The notes below the pieces were generated by a model that saw nothing but the letters and a program-made list of their open reading frames with translations, searched no databases and was not told the origin of the DNA. DNA of 64,000 nt, from positions 1 to 64,000 of the forward strand of contig NZ_RAQO01000009.1 in the NCBI RefSeq assembly GCF_003610775.1, read 5' to 3'. This stretch comes from Alginatibacterium sediminis. Lineage in GTDB: Bacteria > Pseudomonadota > Gammaproteobacteria > Enterobacterales > Celerinatantimonadaceae. Of the stretch, positions 15,855 through 25,223 are shown one piece after another; within the stretch, counting starts at the first letter, position 1; every line of letters begins with the position of its first letter. The position numbers and the translations under genes were made by a program.

Positions 15855-18800
15855 ATGAAGAAGAGTCTACGCCTTAAGCTTATGGCTGCATTCTTACTGT
15901 TGAGTATTTTGCCACTTTGTATAATTACAGCCATCTTTTTAAACTCCTATCAAAAAGACCTTCGAGATCAAATTGAATTAAGAATTCAGTCGGTTGGCGA
16001 TTTGAGTCAGCAACAAATCATTGAATATTTTGATAAACTTGGGCAGGAAACTAGCCTATTTGCTCAAGGAGAATTGGCGAAAGCCAGCATTGGACGCTTT
16101 TACGGCTTCAGTGCCGCGTTTCTGAAGTTAGCGAATAGCGAGCAACAGGCTCGCACCGTCGCTCAAAGTCGCTACATCCCTGGTAGCCAAACAACACTGA
16201 ACAAATCCACGCGAAAGTTTGACCCTAGCCGAGACGACATCTTGGTAGGAGAGCATTTTTATGACCGTGTGCACATGCGCTACCACCGAGAATACAGCAA
16301 ATTAGCTGAGCAAAAGGACATCAGCGATATTTACCTTATTGATACTAAGGGGAACGTTGTCTATTCAGTGAATAAATATTCGTACTTCGGAAGTAATCTA
16401 TTGACCGGTTTTGCTCGCGATAGTGGGCTTGGACGTAATTTCGCTGCATTGTACCCAAAACTAAATCAAAATTTTGACAGCGGAGAGCTGGTTCAGTTTA
16501 CAGATTTTTCCCTCAACACCAGCACCGGCGAATACGTTGCCTACATAGGCGTTCCGATTAAGCAACATAGCTATATTCGCGGTGTTGTTATTGTGGAAGT
16601 TAATAGCAATGAATTGAGCAGAATGCTGCAAAAGCAAGATGATCAAAAACTAAGCCAAGAGATCTTACTCTTTGGCAAAGACCGGCGTCTTAGGGCTGAT
16701 ATCACTAGTCAAGAAAATGTACATTGGCAATTCTTTAGTCATCCAGCTGGTTACGACGCAGACCTATTACAGAGCATACAAATGCAGTCAGCTGGTGTGA
16801 CGAGTGCATCATTACTCAACAAAGATCGTTTGCTCGCTTTCAGGGAAATTTTTGTTTTTGATAATCCTTGGACTTTGTTGGTCAGTGTTGAAGAAAACCT
16901 CGCATACGCGGGTATTAAAGCGTTTAAAACTAAGGTTATTTGGGCCGTCCTTCTCGCTAGTATTGTTTTTGTATTATTTGCGCGTTGGCTAAGCTTAACC
17001 ATCACTGCACCTTTACTGCGCCTGTCACGATCCGCTGAGCAAGTAGCCGCCGGTGATCTTAACGAGCCCATAGAAGCGGCGAGAAAAGACGGTGACGAAA
17101 TTCAACGCTTGGCTGCAAGCTTCGCGGATATGCAAAATTCTGTACGTGAGAAAATCCGTCAAATTAGTGATAAGAACCAGCAGTTACAAGCCTTAGACCG
17201 CTTTAAGGATGAATTGATAGCCAACACATCTCATGAATTGCGAACCCCAATCCACGGCATCATAGGGATGGCAAATGCCTTAATGACTAACGCAGAGCAA
17301 AATTTAAGTCCAACTCAATTAGAGCAAGTTCAGTTGTTAGCGCATAGTGGTGAGCGCTTGAGTCGTCTAGTGGATGATTTACTCGACTATCATCAGATGC
17401 GTTATGGAAAAACCCAGTTAGATATTCATGCTGTTGATATTAATGCGGTAGTCGCTTTTGTTATCCGAATGAACATGCATAGTCTTGGGGGTAAGCCTCT
17501 TGAAATAGTGAATCATTTGAGTCTTGATTTACCGCTGGTTAATGCAGATGAAGGACGTTTGGAACAAGTTTTGTTTAATTTGCTTGCGAATGCGATTAAG
17601 TATACCTCGCAAGGAAAAATTGTTTTTAGCGCCAGCGTAGACCTGAGTGAACAGTGCTTGCTGCTAAAAATTAGTGATACCGGTAGTGGTATTGCGGATG
17701 AGCATCAAAAACGTATTTTCGAACCCTTAGTTCAGTTAGATGGTTCTAGGGAGATTAGTGGTTATGGTTTAGGTTTGTCGATTGTTGCCCAGTTAATGCG
17801 ATTGATGGGTGGAGATATACAGCTAGAAAGTGAACTTGAAGTCGGCTCTCAGTTTATGCTGCGCTTCCCGTTAAGTAATGAAAGTGAAGTTCAAATCAGA
17901 AATACTAAACATCACCAACTCCGTAGCCAAATCCCTGAAATATCCTGGACTGCTCAGTTGGATAATTCGGTTTATAGTGAGCATGACATCAATGAAATTT
18001 GGGCGGTCGATGATGAAACGCTTAATCTACGTATCATTGAAAATCTATTACTGGAACAGAATATTAGGGTGCGTTGTTTTAGTGATGCACACCAAGTACT
18101 TGAGCGTTTAGAAAACAGTTCGGTGCCAAGCTTGTTGATAGCGGACGTGATGATGCCGCAGATCAGTGGTCTAGAGCTTTGCCAGCGGATCAGAGTCAGC
18201 TTTGACCAACTGGAACTGCCTATACTAATGCTGACGGCGCTAGGACAAAGTGAGAATGTAGTAGCGGGTTTTGAAGCCGGTGCCAATGACTATTTGGTCA
18301 AGCCCTTAGTTAAGGAGGAGTTGTTGGCCAGGGTGCATAGTCTTATTTTAGCTCGAGAGCTAAGCCACACTCGAAGCCAAAACAATTTGCTTGAAGATGA
18401 GCTACGCCAGCATATACATAGCCAGCAACAACTAGAGCAAACTCAAGATCAGCTGCTTGGTATTCTCGAAAATATCCCTGAAATCATCATCGGAACCAGC
18501 GCTGATGGGCTAATCGTACTGTTCAATCGTGCCGCAGAGCTAGAGTTTGAAATCGAAGCAAGTTTGATTCTTCAACAGCCTTTATCTCGGCTTTTGATTC
18601 TGAACGATGACCCTAAGGTCAGCACTTTAGTGCTTCGGCGAACAATGGAGACACGTGACTTTGAAACCTTCGCCTGTAACTTCGATAGCGGTTTGGGGCA
18701 AGTTTATCTACTGGCATCGGATACACAATTCAACCAACAACGCTGGCAATTAATCGAAGACTTAATCGAATCTCTTCCTGTCACTGCTGGTCCAGGTTCA

Positions 18801-19193
18801 GAGCAGTTGTATAAGAAAATACGTGCTTTAGGTGGAAACTTTGTCAGCTTAAGTGAGCGCTTAGACCCTAAACAGGACACCCAGAGCTTAAAGCGACAGT
18901 TAATTGTGGAACTGATGCAATTATCGCTCAGTATCTGGATTAATCAGGTTGGCGAAAGTAAGCTCAGTCTCGCTGAAAAAAGCGGGCTATGGCGGGTCTA
19001 TATCGACCGTTCAAGTCCTCAAACGCGCACTTTAGACAAGTATTTCAACACGGAAACCTTACCTAAAACTCCGCGCTGGCGCATCGTTATTCAAACTGCC
19101 GACTTCATTTTGCAACGTTGTCCAGACGATGAATCTCATGAGCAACTGCGGCAAATTCGCGAAAAATTAGCGCAATCGTATTTTGACCAGTAG
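15855..19193 (+). CDS. chiS: ChiS, chitin-sensing hybrid kinase and DNA-binding regulator
   Basis: About 1112 residues from the ATG at 15855 (1126 from the upstream TTG at 15813). Counting from the longer start: transmembrane helices at about 20-42 and 374-392 flank a dCache-like periplasmic sensor; HAMP about 393-450; phosphoacceptor His474 in NTSHELRTPIHG; ATPase domain to about 690; receiver with Asp778 in LLIADVMMP; a PAS-like segment near 880-950; and a C-terminal domain ending in LAEKSGLWRVYIDRSS and TLPKTPRWR. The layout, length and position directly upstream of the chitooligosaccharide-binding protein gene match Vibrio ChiS, a one-component-like regulator that binds DNA through its C-terminal domain and is held inactive by the periplasmic binding protein until chitin oligosaccharides arrive. 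Confidence 0.87.
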   Translation: MKKSLRLKLMAAFLLLSILPLCIITAIFLNSYQKDLRDQIELRIQSVGDLSQQQIIEYFDKLGQETSLFAQGELAKASIGRFYGFSAAFLKLANSEQQARTVAQSRYIPGSQTTLNKSTRKFDPSRDDILVGEHFYDRVHMRYHREYSKLAEQKDISDIYLIDTKGNVVYSVNKYSYFGSNLLTGFARDSGLGRNFAALYPKLNQNFDSGELVQFTDFSLNTSTGEYVAYIGVPIKQHSYIRGVVIVEVNSNELSRMLQKQDDQKLSQEILLFGKDRRLRADITSQENVHWQFFSHPAGYDADLLQSIQMQSAGVTSASLLNKDRLLAFREIFVFDNPWTLLVSVEENLAYAGIKAFKTKVIWAVLLASIVFVLFARWLSLTITAPLLRLSRSAEQVAAGDLNEPIEAARKDGDEIQRLAASFADMQNSVREKIRQISDKNQQLQALDRFKDELIANTSHELRTPIHGIIGMANALMTNAEQNLSPTQLEQVQLLAHSGERLSRLVDDLLDYHQMRYGKTQLDIHAVDINAVVAFVIRMNMHSLGGKPLEIVNHLSLDLPLVNADEGRLEQVLFNLLANAIKYTSQGKIVFSASVDLSEQCLLLKISDTGSGIADEHQKRIFEPLVQLDGSREISGYGLGLSIVAQLMRLMGGDIQLESELEVGSQFMLRFPLSNESEVQIRNTKHHQLRSQIPEISWTAQLDNSVYSEHDINEIWAVDDETLNLRIIENLLLEQNIRVRCFSDAHQVLERLENSSVPSLLIADVMMPQISGLELCQRIRVSFDQLELPILMLTALGQSENVVAGFEAGANDYLVKPLVKEELLARVHSLILARELSHTRSQNNLLEDELRQHIHSQQQLEQTQDQLLGILENIPEIIIGTSADGLIVLFNRAAELEFEIEASLILQQPLSRLLILNDDPKVSTLVLRRTMETRDFETFACNFDSGLGQVYLLASDTQFNQQRWQLIEDLIESLPVTAGPGSEQLYKKIRALGGNFVSLSERLDPKQDTQSLKRQLIVELMQLSLSIWINQVGESKLSLAEKSGLWRVYIDRSSPQTRTLDKYFNTETLPKTPRWRIVIQTADFILQRCPDDESHEQLRQIREKLAQSYFDQ

Positions 19194-19508
19194 AACGTCA
19201 CTATTGGTGTTCAAGATCTAGTTCTCAGTTCGCATTTTAAAATGACATTTTTAGTTTGATTAGGTGTTCTCAATCTAAGCTAAACGATTGAAATATAATG
19301 TTTAAAATAAACTTTTAACGTTTTTGACGAAACCCGCAAATTGCTTAACGAAATTAACGATATGAAATGTTGATTCGCATCGAGAAATAACTTTAGCTAG
19401 TAGGGCAGGCCAAGCAATAATATCGCATGGTTTGTATCTTGTTCTTGGTTGGGGCGCAGTGCATTTAGCCGAACCGACACCTAAGTTAAAATGATGAAAG
19501 GATGCAAT
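19194..19508 (+). promoter_or_regulatory. Intergenic control region upstream of the chitooligosaccharide operon
   Basis: A 315-bp AT-rich gap between chiS and the binding-protein gene. By analogy with Vibrio, ChiS should act here. I see an AT-rich core around 19285-19375 and an AAAGGA ribosome site at 19497-19502, but no convincing terminator after chiS, CRP site or dyad that I can name as the ChiS site. Confidence 0.45.
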
Positions 19509-21173
19509 ATGTTTAATAAGCTCTCAATATTAGGGACTGCAGTACTCATAGGTTTAGGTACACTAGCTAGTGCAGATTCACTCGCAGCTGAGCGCAGTGA
19601 ACTGACATTAGTTGCTGAGCAACGAACCGCTTGGGACCGTAACTTCAACCCCTATTTAACCGCAAACAAGCGAGCCACCACGTTTCAATTTATTTATGAG
19701 CCCTTGGTTGTATTCAATGCTTTAAAAGGCAATCAAGCTCACTACCGACTTGCGACCGCCCACGAATTTTCGGATGATCTAAAAACGATTCGTTTCACCA
19801 TCAGAGACGGGGTTAAGTGGTCCGATGGCGAACAATTTAGTGCCAAAGACGTGTTGTATTCTTTCGAACAAATCAAAAAAGACCCCGTTTTGGATACGCA
19901 AGCGTTAGCAGACCGTATTGAGTCAGTAAGTATTGAAGGTGAAAATGTAGTCGCGATTAAGCTTAAGAATGTGGATACAACCATTGCGAATAAGATTGTT
20001 CGAGTGCCAATTGTACCGCAGCATATATGGTCTCAGATAGACTCCCCAACTACCTTCAAGAATGAGACGCCAGTTGGAACCGGGCCATTTACTGAAATCG
20101 ATAGTTTCACCGCTCAGCTCTATGTACAGTGTGCCAATCCTCATTATTACGATGCTGAAAATCTCGATATTGATTGTTTGAAAATGCCTCAAATCGCTAC
20201 CAATGACCAGTTATTGGCTGCGGCGATTAAAGGAGAGTTAGATTGGACATCATCGTTTATTCCAGACATTGATAGGGTTCTAATCAGTGCTAACCCAAGT
20301 TACAACTATTGGTATCCAGCTGCAGGTTCTGCGTCTTTCTTAGTTAATTTCAAATCACCTAATCCTGGCAACCGCGAAGCCTTTAATGATATAAATTTTC
20401 GACGCGCGTTTTCAATGACAGTAGATCGTCAAGCAGTAGTTGATATTGCGGGTTATGGTTACTGGTCTACAAACCAATATGCTTCTGGATTAGGCGAGCA
20501 ATTCGCGAGCTGGAATAACCCTCAAGTTGATGCCGAGTTTGGTCAATACAATCGTTATGATTTGGAGGGTGCTAAACAGCTTCTAAGCGATGCAGGTTAC
20601 AAAGATACCGATGGTGATGGTTTCTTGAATACGCCAAGTGGCGCAGAAATTAGTTTTAAGGTGATTGTGCCTAACGGTTGGAGTGACTTCGTCTCGACAG
20701 CCCAAATTGGCGTGGAAGGACTGCAAGAATTGGGAGTTGATGCTAGTGTCTCAACGCCTGAGTTCGTCACCTTAACTGAAAACATGAAATCTGCAGATTT
20801 TGACGCGGCATTTACGAATTACTTTGGTGGTGCAACCCCGTATCGCTATTTCCAAACTGGCTTCCATTCGTCAATGGCTGATAAAGACCGCTTTGGCGCC
20901 CATCACTACGCAGACCCTGAGCTTGATAGCTTAATTGACTCCTTCACTAAGACTGCTGATAGCGCAGAACAAGTGAAAATCATGCAAGATATTCAATACC
21001 GAATAGGGGCCAATCAAACCACTATCCCTACCATGAGTACAGTATATCTTTATCAATTTAATGATAAACGATTCAGTGGCTGGTTTAGTGAAGCGAACCC
21101 ACAAGCGGTGCCAGTTGTATGGCCAGATCAACCAGAGCGTTTACTACACGTTCTTGCACTTAAACCAAGATAG
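19509..21173 (+). CDS. cbp: Chitooligosaccharide (chitobiose) periplasmic binding protein
   Basis: A 554-residue exported SBP_bac_5 (DppA/OppA-like) solute-binding protein with signal peptide ending near ADSLAA. The family phrases RDGVKWSDGEQFSAKDVLYSF and NFRRAFSMTVDRQAVVDIAGYG are present. Start chosen at ATG 19509 because AAAGGA lies six bases upstream; 19491 would give a tail before the signal peptide. Although the family is named for peptides, the context (ChiS upstream, permeases, ATPases and GH20 downstream) identifies it as the counterpart of Vibrio CBP, which binds chitin oligosaccharides and also represses ChiS. A strong terminator follows, so this abundant protein can be made in excess over the membrane parts. 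Confidence 0.88.
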   Translation: MFNKLSILGTAVLIGLGTLASADSLAAERSELTLVAEQRTAWDRNFNPYLTANKRATTFQFIYEPLVVFNALKGNQAHYRLATAHEFSDDLKTIRFTIRDGVKWSDGEQFSAKDVLYSFEQIKKDPVLDTQALADRIESVSIEGENVVAIKLKNVDTTIANKIVRVPIVPQHIWSQIDSPTTFKNETPVGTGPFTEIDSFTAQLYVQCANPHYYDAENLDIDCLKMPQIATNDQLLAAAIKGELDWTSSFIPDIDRVLISANPSYNYWYPAAGSASFLVNFKSPNPGNREAFNDINFRRAFSMTVDRQAVVDIAGYGYWSTNQYASGLGEQFASWNNPQVDAEFGQYNRYDLEGAKQLLSDAGYKDTDGDGFLNTPSGAEISFKVIVPNGWSDFVSTAQIGVEGLQELGVDASVSTPEFVTLTENMKSADFDAAFTNYFGGATPYRYFQTGFHSSMADKDRFGAHHYADPELDSLIDSFTKTADSAEQVKIMQDIQYRIGANQTTIPTMSTVYLYQFNDKRFSGWFSEANPQAVPVVWPDQPERLLHVLALKPR

Positions 21174-21203
21174 TCCACTTATTTAGTTCTACCTTCCTCT
21201 TTT

Positions 21204-21230
21204 GAGGCGTGGAGACACGCCTCCTTTTTT
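21204..21230 (+). terminator. Terminator/attenuator between binding-protein and permease genes
   Basis: Perfect 8-bp stem GAGGCGTG / CACGCCTC, loop GAGA, followed by C and six T. It lies inside the chitooligosaccharide operon, 50 bp before the next start, and probably reduces read-through into the permease genes. Confidence 0.9.
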
Positions 21231-21280
21231 AAGGCACCTTAGCGCTTGATTGGCTAAGTGACTATAGCTTGAGGCTCACT

Positions 21281-22267
21281 ATGGGATTTATTCTAAGACG
21301 CCTGTTTTTTTATCTTGCCGCATTTATGGTGGCTGTTGTGATCAACTTCATGCTGCCTAGATTGATGCCTGGCGATCCTGTTACCGCAATGCTCGGCGGC
21401 CGCGGAGCAATGATGACCTACGATCAAATCGAAGCGCTTCGTCAAACCTTTGGGTTTGTTGATGGCCCCTTAATTCAACAATTTTTTAGCTACGTTAGCA
21501 GCGTTTTCCAAGGAGACTTAGGCACCTCCGTTCAATCGTTTCCAGAAACGGTAAGTACCATTTTGGGCAGAGCCTTTGGTTGGACTTTGTTTCTGACCGG
21601 TGCGGGCACCTTGCTTGCTTTTATCGTCGGGAGTTTGCTTGGGATTTTGGCTGCATGGAACCGTGGTGGTTGGTTTGACTCAATTGTCTCGCCACTGTCG
21701 CTTATTTTACAAGCAACCCCGCAGCTTGTTTTTGGTTTGTTGTTTATGTTTGTGTTTGGCGTGACTTTGCAATGGTTGCCCTCGGGCTATGCTTTTAGCC
21801 CTGAGCTCACCCCTGAATTTTCGTGGTTGTTTATATCTGACGTAGCGGCGCACGCTATCTTACCCGTGTTCACAGTCTTTATTGTTCAGCTCGGAGGATT
21901 TCTAATTCCGATGCGCAACAATATGATCAATTTGCTCAATGAAGATTACATCACCATGGGCAAAGCCAAAGGCCTGAGCCAATTGCGAGTGATGCTCAAT
22001 TATGGCGCTCGTAATGCAGTGTTGCCGAGCGTTACGTCGCTTTCGATGGCATTGGGTATGGTGATTGGCGGTGCAATGGTTGTTGAAGTGATATTCAACT
22101 ATCCAGGCTTAGGTACGGTTCTTTACAACGCCATACTCGCTCGTGATTATCAATTGATACAAGGCCAGCTATTAGTGATGACTTTGTTCATGTTGTTCTT
22201 CAATTTTATGGCCGATATTTTATACCTGTTTTTAGACCCTCGTTTGAAGCATGGAGGTAGCGCATGA
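21281..22267 (+). CDS. Chitooligosaccharide ABC transporter permease (DppB type)
   Basis: A 328-residue inner-membrane permease with about six helices. The N-terminus MGFILRRLFFYLAAFMVAVV and the PRLMPGDPV phrase are typical of DppB/OppB, as is the EAA-like loop near YITMGKAKGLSQLRVM. ATG at 21281 has GAGG six bases upstream; an in-frame TTG at 21269 is less likely. The stop overlaps the next permease start (ATGA). It corresponds to VC0619 in the Vibrio chitin cluster (family and order knowledge). Confidence 0.88.
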   Translation: MGFILRRLFFYLAAFMVAVVINFMLPRLMPGDPVTAMLGGRGAMMTYDQIEALRQTFGFVDGPLIQQFFSYVSSVFQGDLGTSVQSFPETVSTILGRAFGWTLFLTGAGTLLAFIVGSLLGILAAWNRGGWFDSIVSPLSLILQATPQLVFGLLFMFVFGVTLQWLPSGYAFSPELTPEFSWLFISDVAAHAILPVFTVFIVQLGGFLIPMRNNMINLLNEDYITMGKAKGLSQLRVMLNYGARNAVLPSVTSLSMALGMVIGGAMVVEVIFNYPGLGTVLYNAILARDYQLIQGQLLVMTLFMLFFNFMADILYLFLDPRLKHGGSA

Positions 22268-23196
22268 ACTTTCTCAAGTTGTTGCTAGGGAACCGTAAAG
22301 CTAGTATCGGATTAGTCATTGTATTGTTCTTTGTGGTGCTGTCTGTTGCTGCGCCCCTATTTAGTGACTACTCACCAACAAAGCGTGTCTCTCGACCCCA
22401 TCAAAGCCCTAGTGCCGAACATATCATGGGGACAACACGCATGGGCAGAGATGTGTTTGCTCAACTCGCTTATGGTGGCAGAACGTCGCTAGCGGTGGGT
22501 TTTGGGGCTGGCGCCTTAGTTATCGTATTGGCAATTGGTTTTGGTATTACCGCCGGTTATTTTGGCGGTGTGGTTGACGAAGTGCTTAGTTCAATGATGA
22601 ACATCATGCTGGTTATTCCTCAGCTGCCGCTGTTGATGGTGCTCGCTGCATTTATTGGCGAAGCCAGCCCGCTGGTCATTGCCATTATTATTGGCTGTAC
22701 TTCCTGGGCCTGGAGTGCGCGTGTGATACGGGCGCAAACGATGGCTATACGAGAAAAGGAATTTGTTAGTGCCGCTCAAGTGTTAGGTGAGCCGGCGTGG
22801 CGCATCATCTTGGTTGAAATTTTACCTAATCTTATTTCTATCATTGGGGCTGCGTTTATTGGGGCGGTTATCTACTCCATCATGCTTGAAGCCACGTTGG
22901 AGTTTTTAGGCTTAGGTGACCCAACGGCAGTCACCTGGGGAATTATGCTTTATAACATGTCGAATACCTCAGCGATTTTAATTGGCGCATGGTGGGAAGT
23001 AATTGCACCGTGTATCGCGATTGCAATGGTGGGTGCAGGTCTAGCCTTGATGAACTTTGCGGTTGATGAGATTGCTAATCCAGCGCTACGTTCACACACC
23101 GGTCTAAAACGTTGGAAGCTTAAACAAGCGCAGCGCAAAAAGATTTTGGAAGCAGGCAAGCAATCACTAGCCAAACAACAGCAGGTGCCATTATGA
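22264..23196 (+). CDS. Chitooligosaccharide ABC transporter permease (DppC type)
   Basis: A 310-residue permease of the DppC/OppC type with about six helices, the HIMGTTRMGRDVFAQLAYGGR motif split between membrane segments near residues 55-75, and the cytoplasmic coupling loop FVSAAQVLGEPAWRII. The start ATG overlaps the previous stop by 4 bp and GGAGG precedes it; its own stop overlaps the next start by 4 bp, so translational coupling runs through the operon. It pairs with the DppB-type subunit to form the pore. Confidence 0.88.
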   Translation: MNFLKLLLGNRKASIGLVIVLFFVVLSVAAPLFSDYSPTKRVSRPHQSPSAEHIMGTTRMGRDVFAQLAYGGRTSLAVGFGAGALVIVLAIGFGITAGYFGGVVDEVLSSMMNIMLVIPQLPLLMVLAAFIGEASPLVIAIIIGCTSWAWSARVIRAQTMAIREKEFVSAAQVLGEPAWRIILVEILPNLISIIGAAFIGAVIYSIMLEATLEFLGLGDPTAVTWGIMLYNMSNTSAILIGAWWEVIAPCIAIAMVGAGLALMNFAVDEIANPALRSHTGLKRWKLKQAQRKKILEAGKQSLAKQQQVPL

Positions 23197-24209
23197 GTCA
23201 GCAATCAGCTTTATTGCAGGTCAATAACCTATGTGTCGACTACATTACTGACGCTGGCGATGTTCGAGCGGTTAGTGACGTGAGTTTTGAAATTGCTCCA
23301 GGAGAGGTGTTTGGGCTGGCTGGGGAGTCAGGATGTGGCAAAAGTACCGTGGCATTCTCTATTTCTAGATTGCATAAACCACCGGCGTTTATTAGCGAAG
23401 GTGAGGTGTTATTTGATGGTAAAGATGTATTAGCTTTTAGTGATCAGGAATTACAAGCGTTTCGTTGGGCTCAATGCTCTATGGTGTTTCAAAGCGCCAT
23501 GAATTCACTCAACCCAGTACTGAGAGTTGAGGAGCAGTTTTGTGATGTGTTGATGGCGCATGAAGATATAAGTCGCGCACAGGCAATATCACGTGCCAAG
23601 GAGCTGTTGAATATCGTTGATATTCACCCTGACCGATTACGTGATTATCCTCATCAGTTTTCTGGCGGTATGCGGCAACGTTTGGTTATAGCAATAACCT
23701 TGGCCTTAAAACCCAAGCTGATAGTGATGGATGAACCAACCACCGCATTAGATGTTGTTGTGCAACGCGAAATTTTACAAAAGATCTATCAGCTTAAGGA
23801 GCAATTTGGGTTCTCTATTCTATTTATAACCCATGACTTGAGTTTGATGGTCGAGTTTTGCGATCGCATTGGCATTATGTACGCTGGTGAGCTTGTAGAA
23901 GTCGCTCCGGCAAAGTCGATATTTAAACAGCCTTTACATCCATACACCTATGGTTTGGGCCAATCATTTCCACCAATGTTGGGTCCTAAAAAACGCTTAG
24001 AAGGAATACCGGGACATCCTCTTAACCTGCTAGAGGTACCAGAAGGTTGCCGTTTCCAAAGCCGTTGTGAGTTTAAACACGCTCGTTGTGAACGGGTGGC
24101 TACCTCTCTCAAAGAACTGCAACACCAACATTGGGCTGCTTGCCACCGCCATGACAGTGCCCTCGCCCCCATTACTGCTGAGGAAGTTAGTTTATGCAAA
24201 CAGCAATAA
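23193..24209 (+). CDS. Chitooligosaccharide ABC transporter ATPase 1 (DppD type)
   Basis: A 338-residue ATP-binding subunit. Walker A is GESGCGKST near residue 47, the signature FSGGMRQR near 159, Walker B LIVMDEPTTALD, and the switch histidine in FITHDLSL. The C-terminal extension has the oligopeptide-transporter type PYTYGL and four cysteines in CRFQSRCEFKHARC, a possible iron-sulfur site as in DppD relatives. It overlaps the upstream permease by 4 bp and the second ATPase by 16 bp. It forms a heterodimeric motor with the next gene product. Confidence 0.9.
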   Translation: MSQQSALLQVNNLCVDYITDAGDVRAVSDVSFEIAPGEVFGLAGESGCGKSTVAFSISRLHKPPAFISEGEVLFDGKDVLAFSDQELQAFRWAQCSMVFQSAMNSLNPVLRVEEQFCDVLMAHEDISRAQAISRAKELLNIVDIHPDRLRDYPHQFSGGMRQRLVIAITLALKPKLIVMDEPTTALDVVVQREILQKIYQLKEQFGFSILFITHDLSLMVEFCDRIGIMYAGELVEVAPAKSIFKQPLHPYTYGLGQSFPPMLGPKKRLEGIPGHPLNLLEVPEGCRFQSRCEFKHARCERVATSLKELQHQHWAACHRHDSALAPITAEEVSLCKQQ

Positions 24210-25168
24210 TCGAAGCCAATAATATTGTTAAAGACTTTGAAATAAGCCGCCAAGGCCTGCAGCGTAAAAGCATGAGAGCCTTAAACGACGTCAGTTTTAA
24301 ACTGCATAAAGGCCGTGCTCTAGCAATCGTTGGTGAGTCCGGTAGCGGCAAATCCACGGTAGCTAAGATTGTCGCCAAAATGCATAAAGCCAATGCAGGG
24401 CAAGTCTTGTTTAATCAACGTGATATCAATGAATTTAAGGGCCGTAAAGCCGAACTTGAGTATCGCAGTAATGTTCAAATGGTGTTCCAAGACCCTTTTG
24501 GTTCGCTCAACCCGGTACACACTATTTTTCATCACGTAGCGCGGCCCTTGCTCCTGCACAACAAATTCAGTAAGCATGAGCTGCGTGACAAAGTTGAGTT
24601 TATTCTTGAGCAAGTGGGTTTAAATCCAGCCAGCGAAACGGCTCAAAAATATCCGCATCAGCTCAGCGGTGGACAACGCCAGCGAGTCAATATTGCTCGC
24701 AACCTTGCGGTTGGTGCACAAGTGATGTTGGCTGATGAACCAACGTCGATGTTAGATGTGTCTATTCGTCTTGGTATTCTAAATCTTATGGAAGAAATGA
24801 AATCGGAACAAGACCTTGCCATGATGTACATCACCCATGATATCGCTACTGCACGTTATCTTGCTGAAGACATTGGAGTGATGTATGTAGGGCATATGCT
24901 GGAATGGGGCGATACTGACGAGGTCATTCATCATCCTCAACATCCCTATACTCAGTTATTGGTGTCAGCGGTGCCCAATCCAGAACAGAGTATTCATGGC
25001 GGCACGCTCGCTGAAGAACGCGGTGAAATTCCACTGTGGACACCGCATAGTCGCGGTTGTCCTTTTGCAGGACGCTGTAAGCATGTCAGTGAGCAATGTC
25101 GCCAGCAGTTACCGCCGGTGGTAGCCTTAAGCGAGCGCCATTTTGTTCGCTGTTTTTTACATAGCTAG
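24194..25168 (+). CDS. Chitooligosaccharide ABC transporter ATPase 2 (DppF type)
   Basis: A 324-residue ATP-binding subunit with Walker A GESGSGKST near residue 50, signature LSGGQRQR near 157, Walker B MLADEPTSMLD and switch histidine in YITHDIAT. The C-terminal cysteine cluster (CPFAGRC...C) resembles DppF. It overlaps the previous gene by 16 bp. In Vibrio this ATPase is followed by GH9, GlcNAc kinase, GH20 and GH94 genes; here the GH20 gene follows directly. Confidence 0.9.
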   Translation: MQTAIIEANNIVKDFEISRQGLQRKSMRALNDVSFKLHKGRALAIVGESGSGKSTVAKIVAKMHKANAGQVLFNQRDINEFKGRKAELEYRSNVQMVFQDPFGSLNPVHTIFHHVARPLLLHNKFSKHELRDKVEFILEQVGLNPASETAQKYPHQLSGGQRQRVNIARNLAVGAQVMLADEPTSMLDVSIRLGILNLMEEMKSEQDLAMMYITHDIATARYLAEDIGVMYVGHMLEWGDTDEVIHHPQHPYTQLLVSAVPNPEQSIHGGTLAEERGEIPLWTPHSRGCPFAGRCKHVSEQCRQQLPPVVALSERHFVRCFLHS

Positions 25169-25223
25169 TCGTCAGAAATAACAATCCGGGCAGACTTAGT
25201 CCGTGGCAAATTTAGGTGGAACA

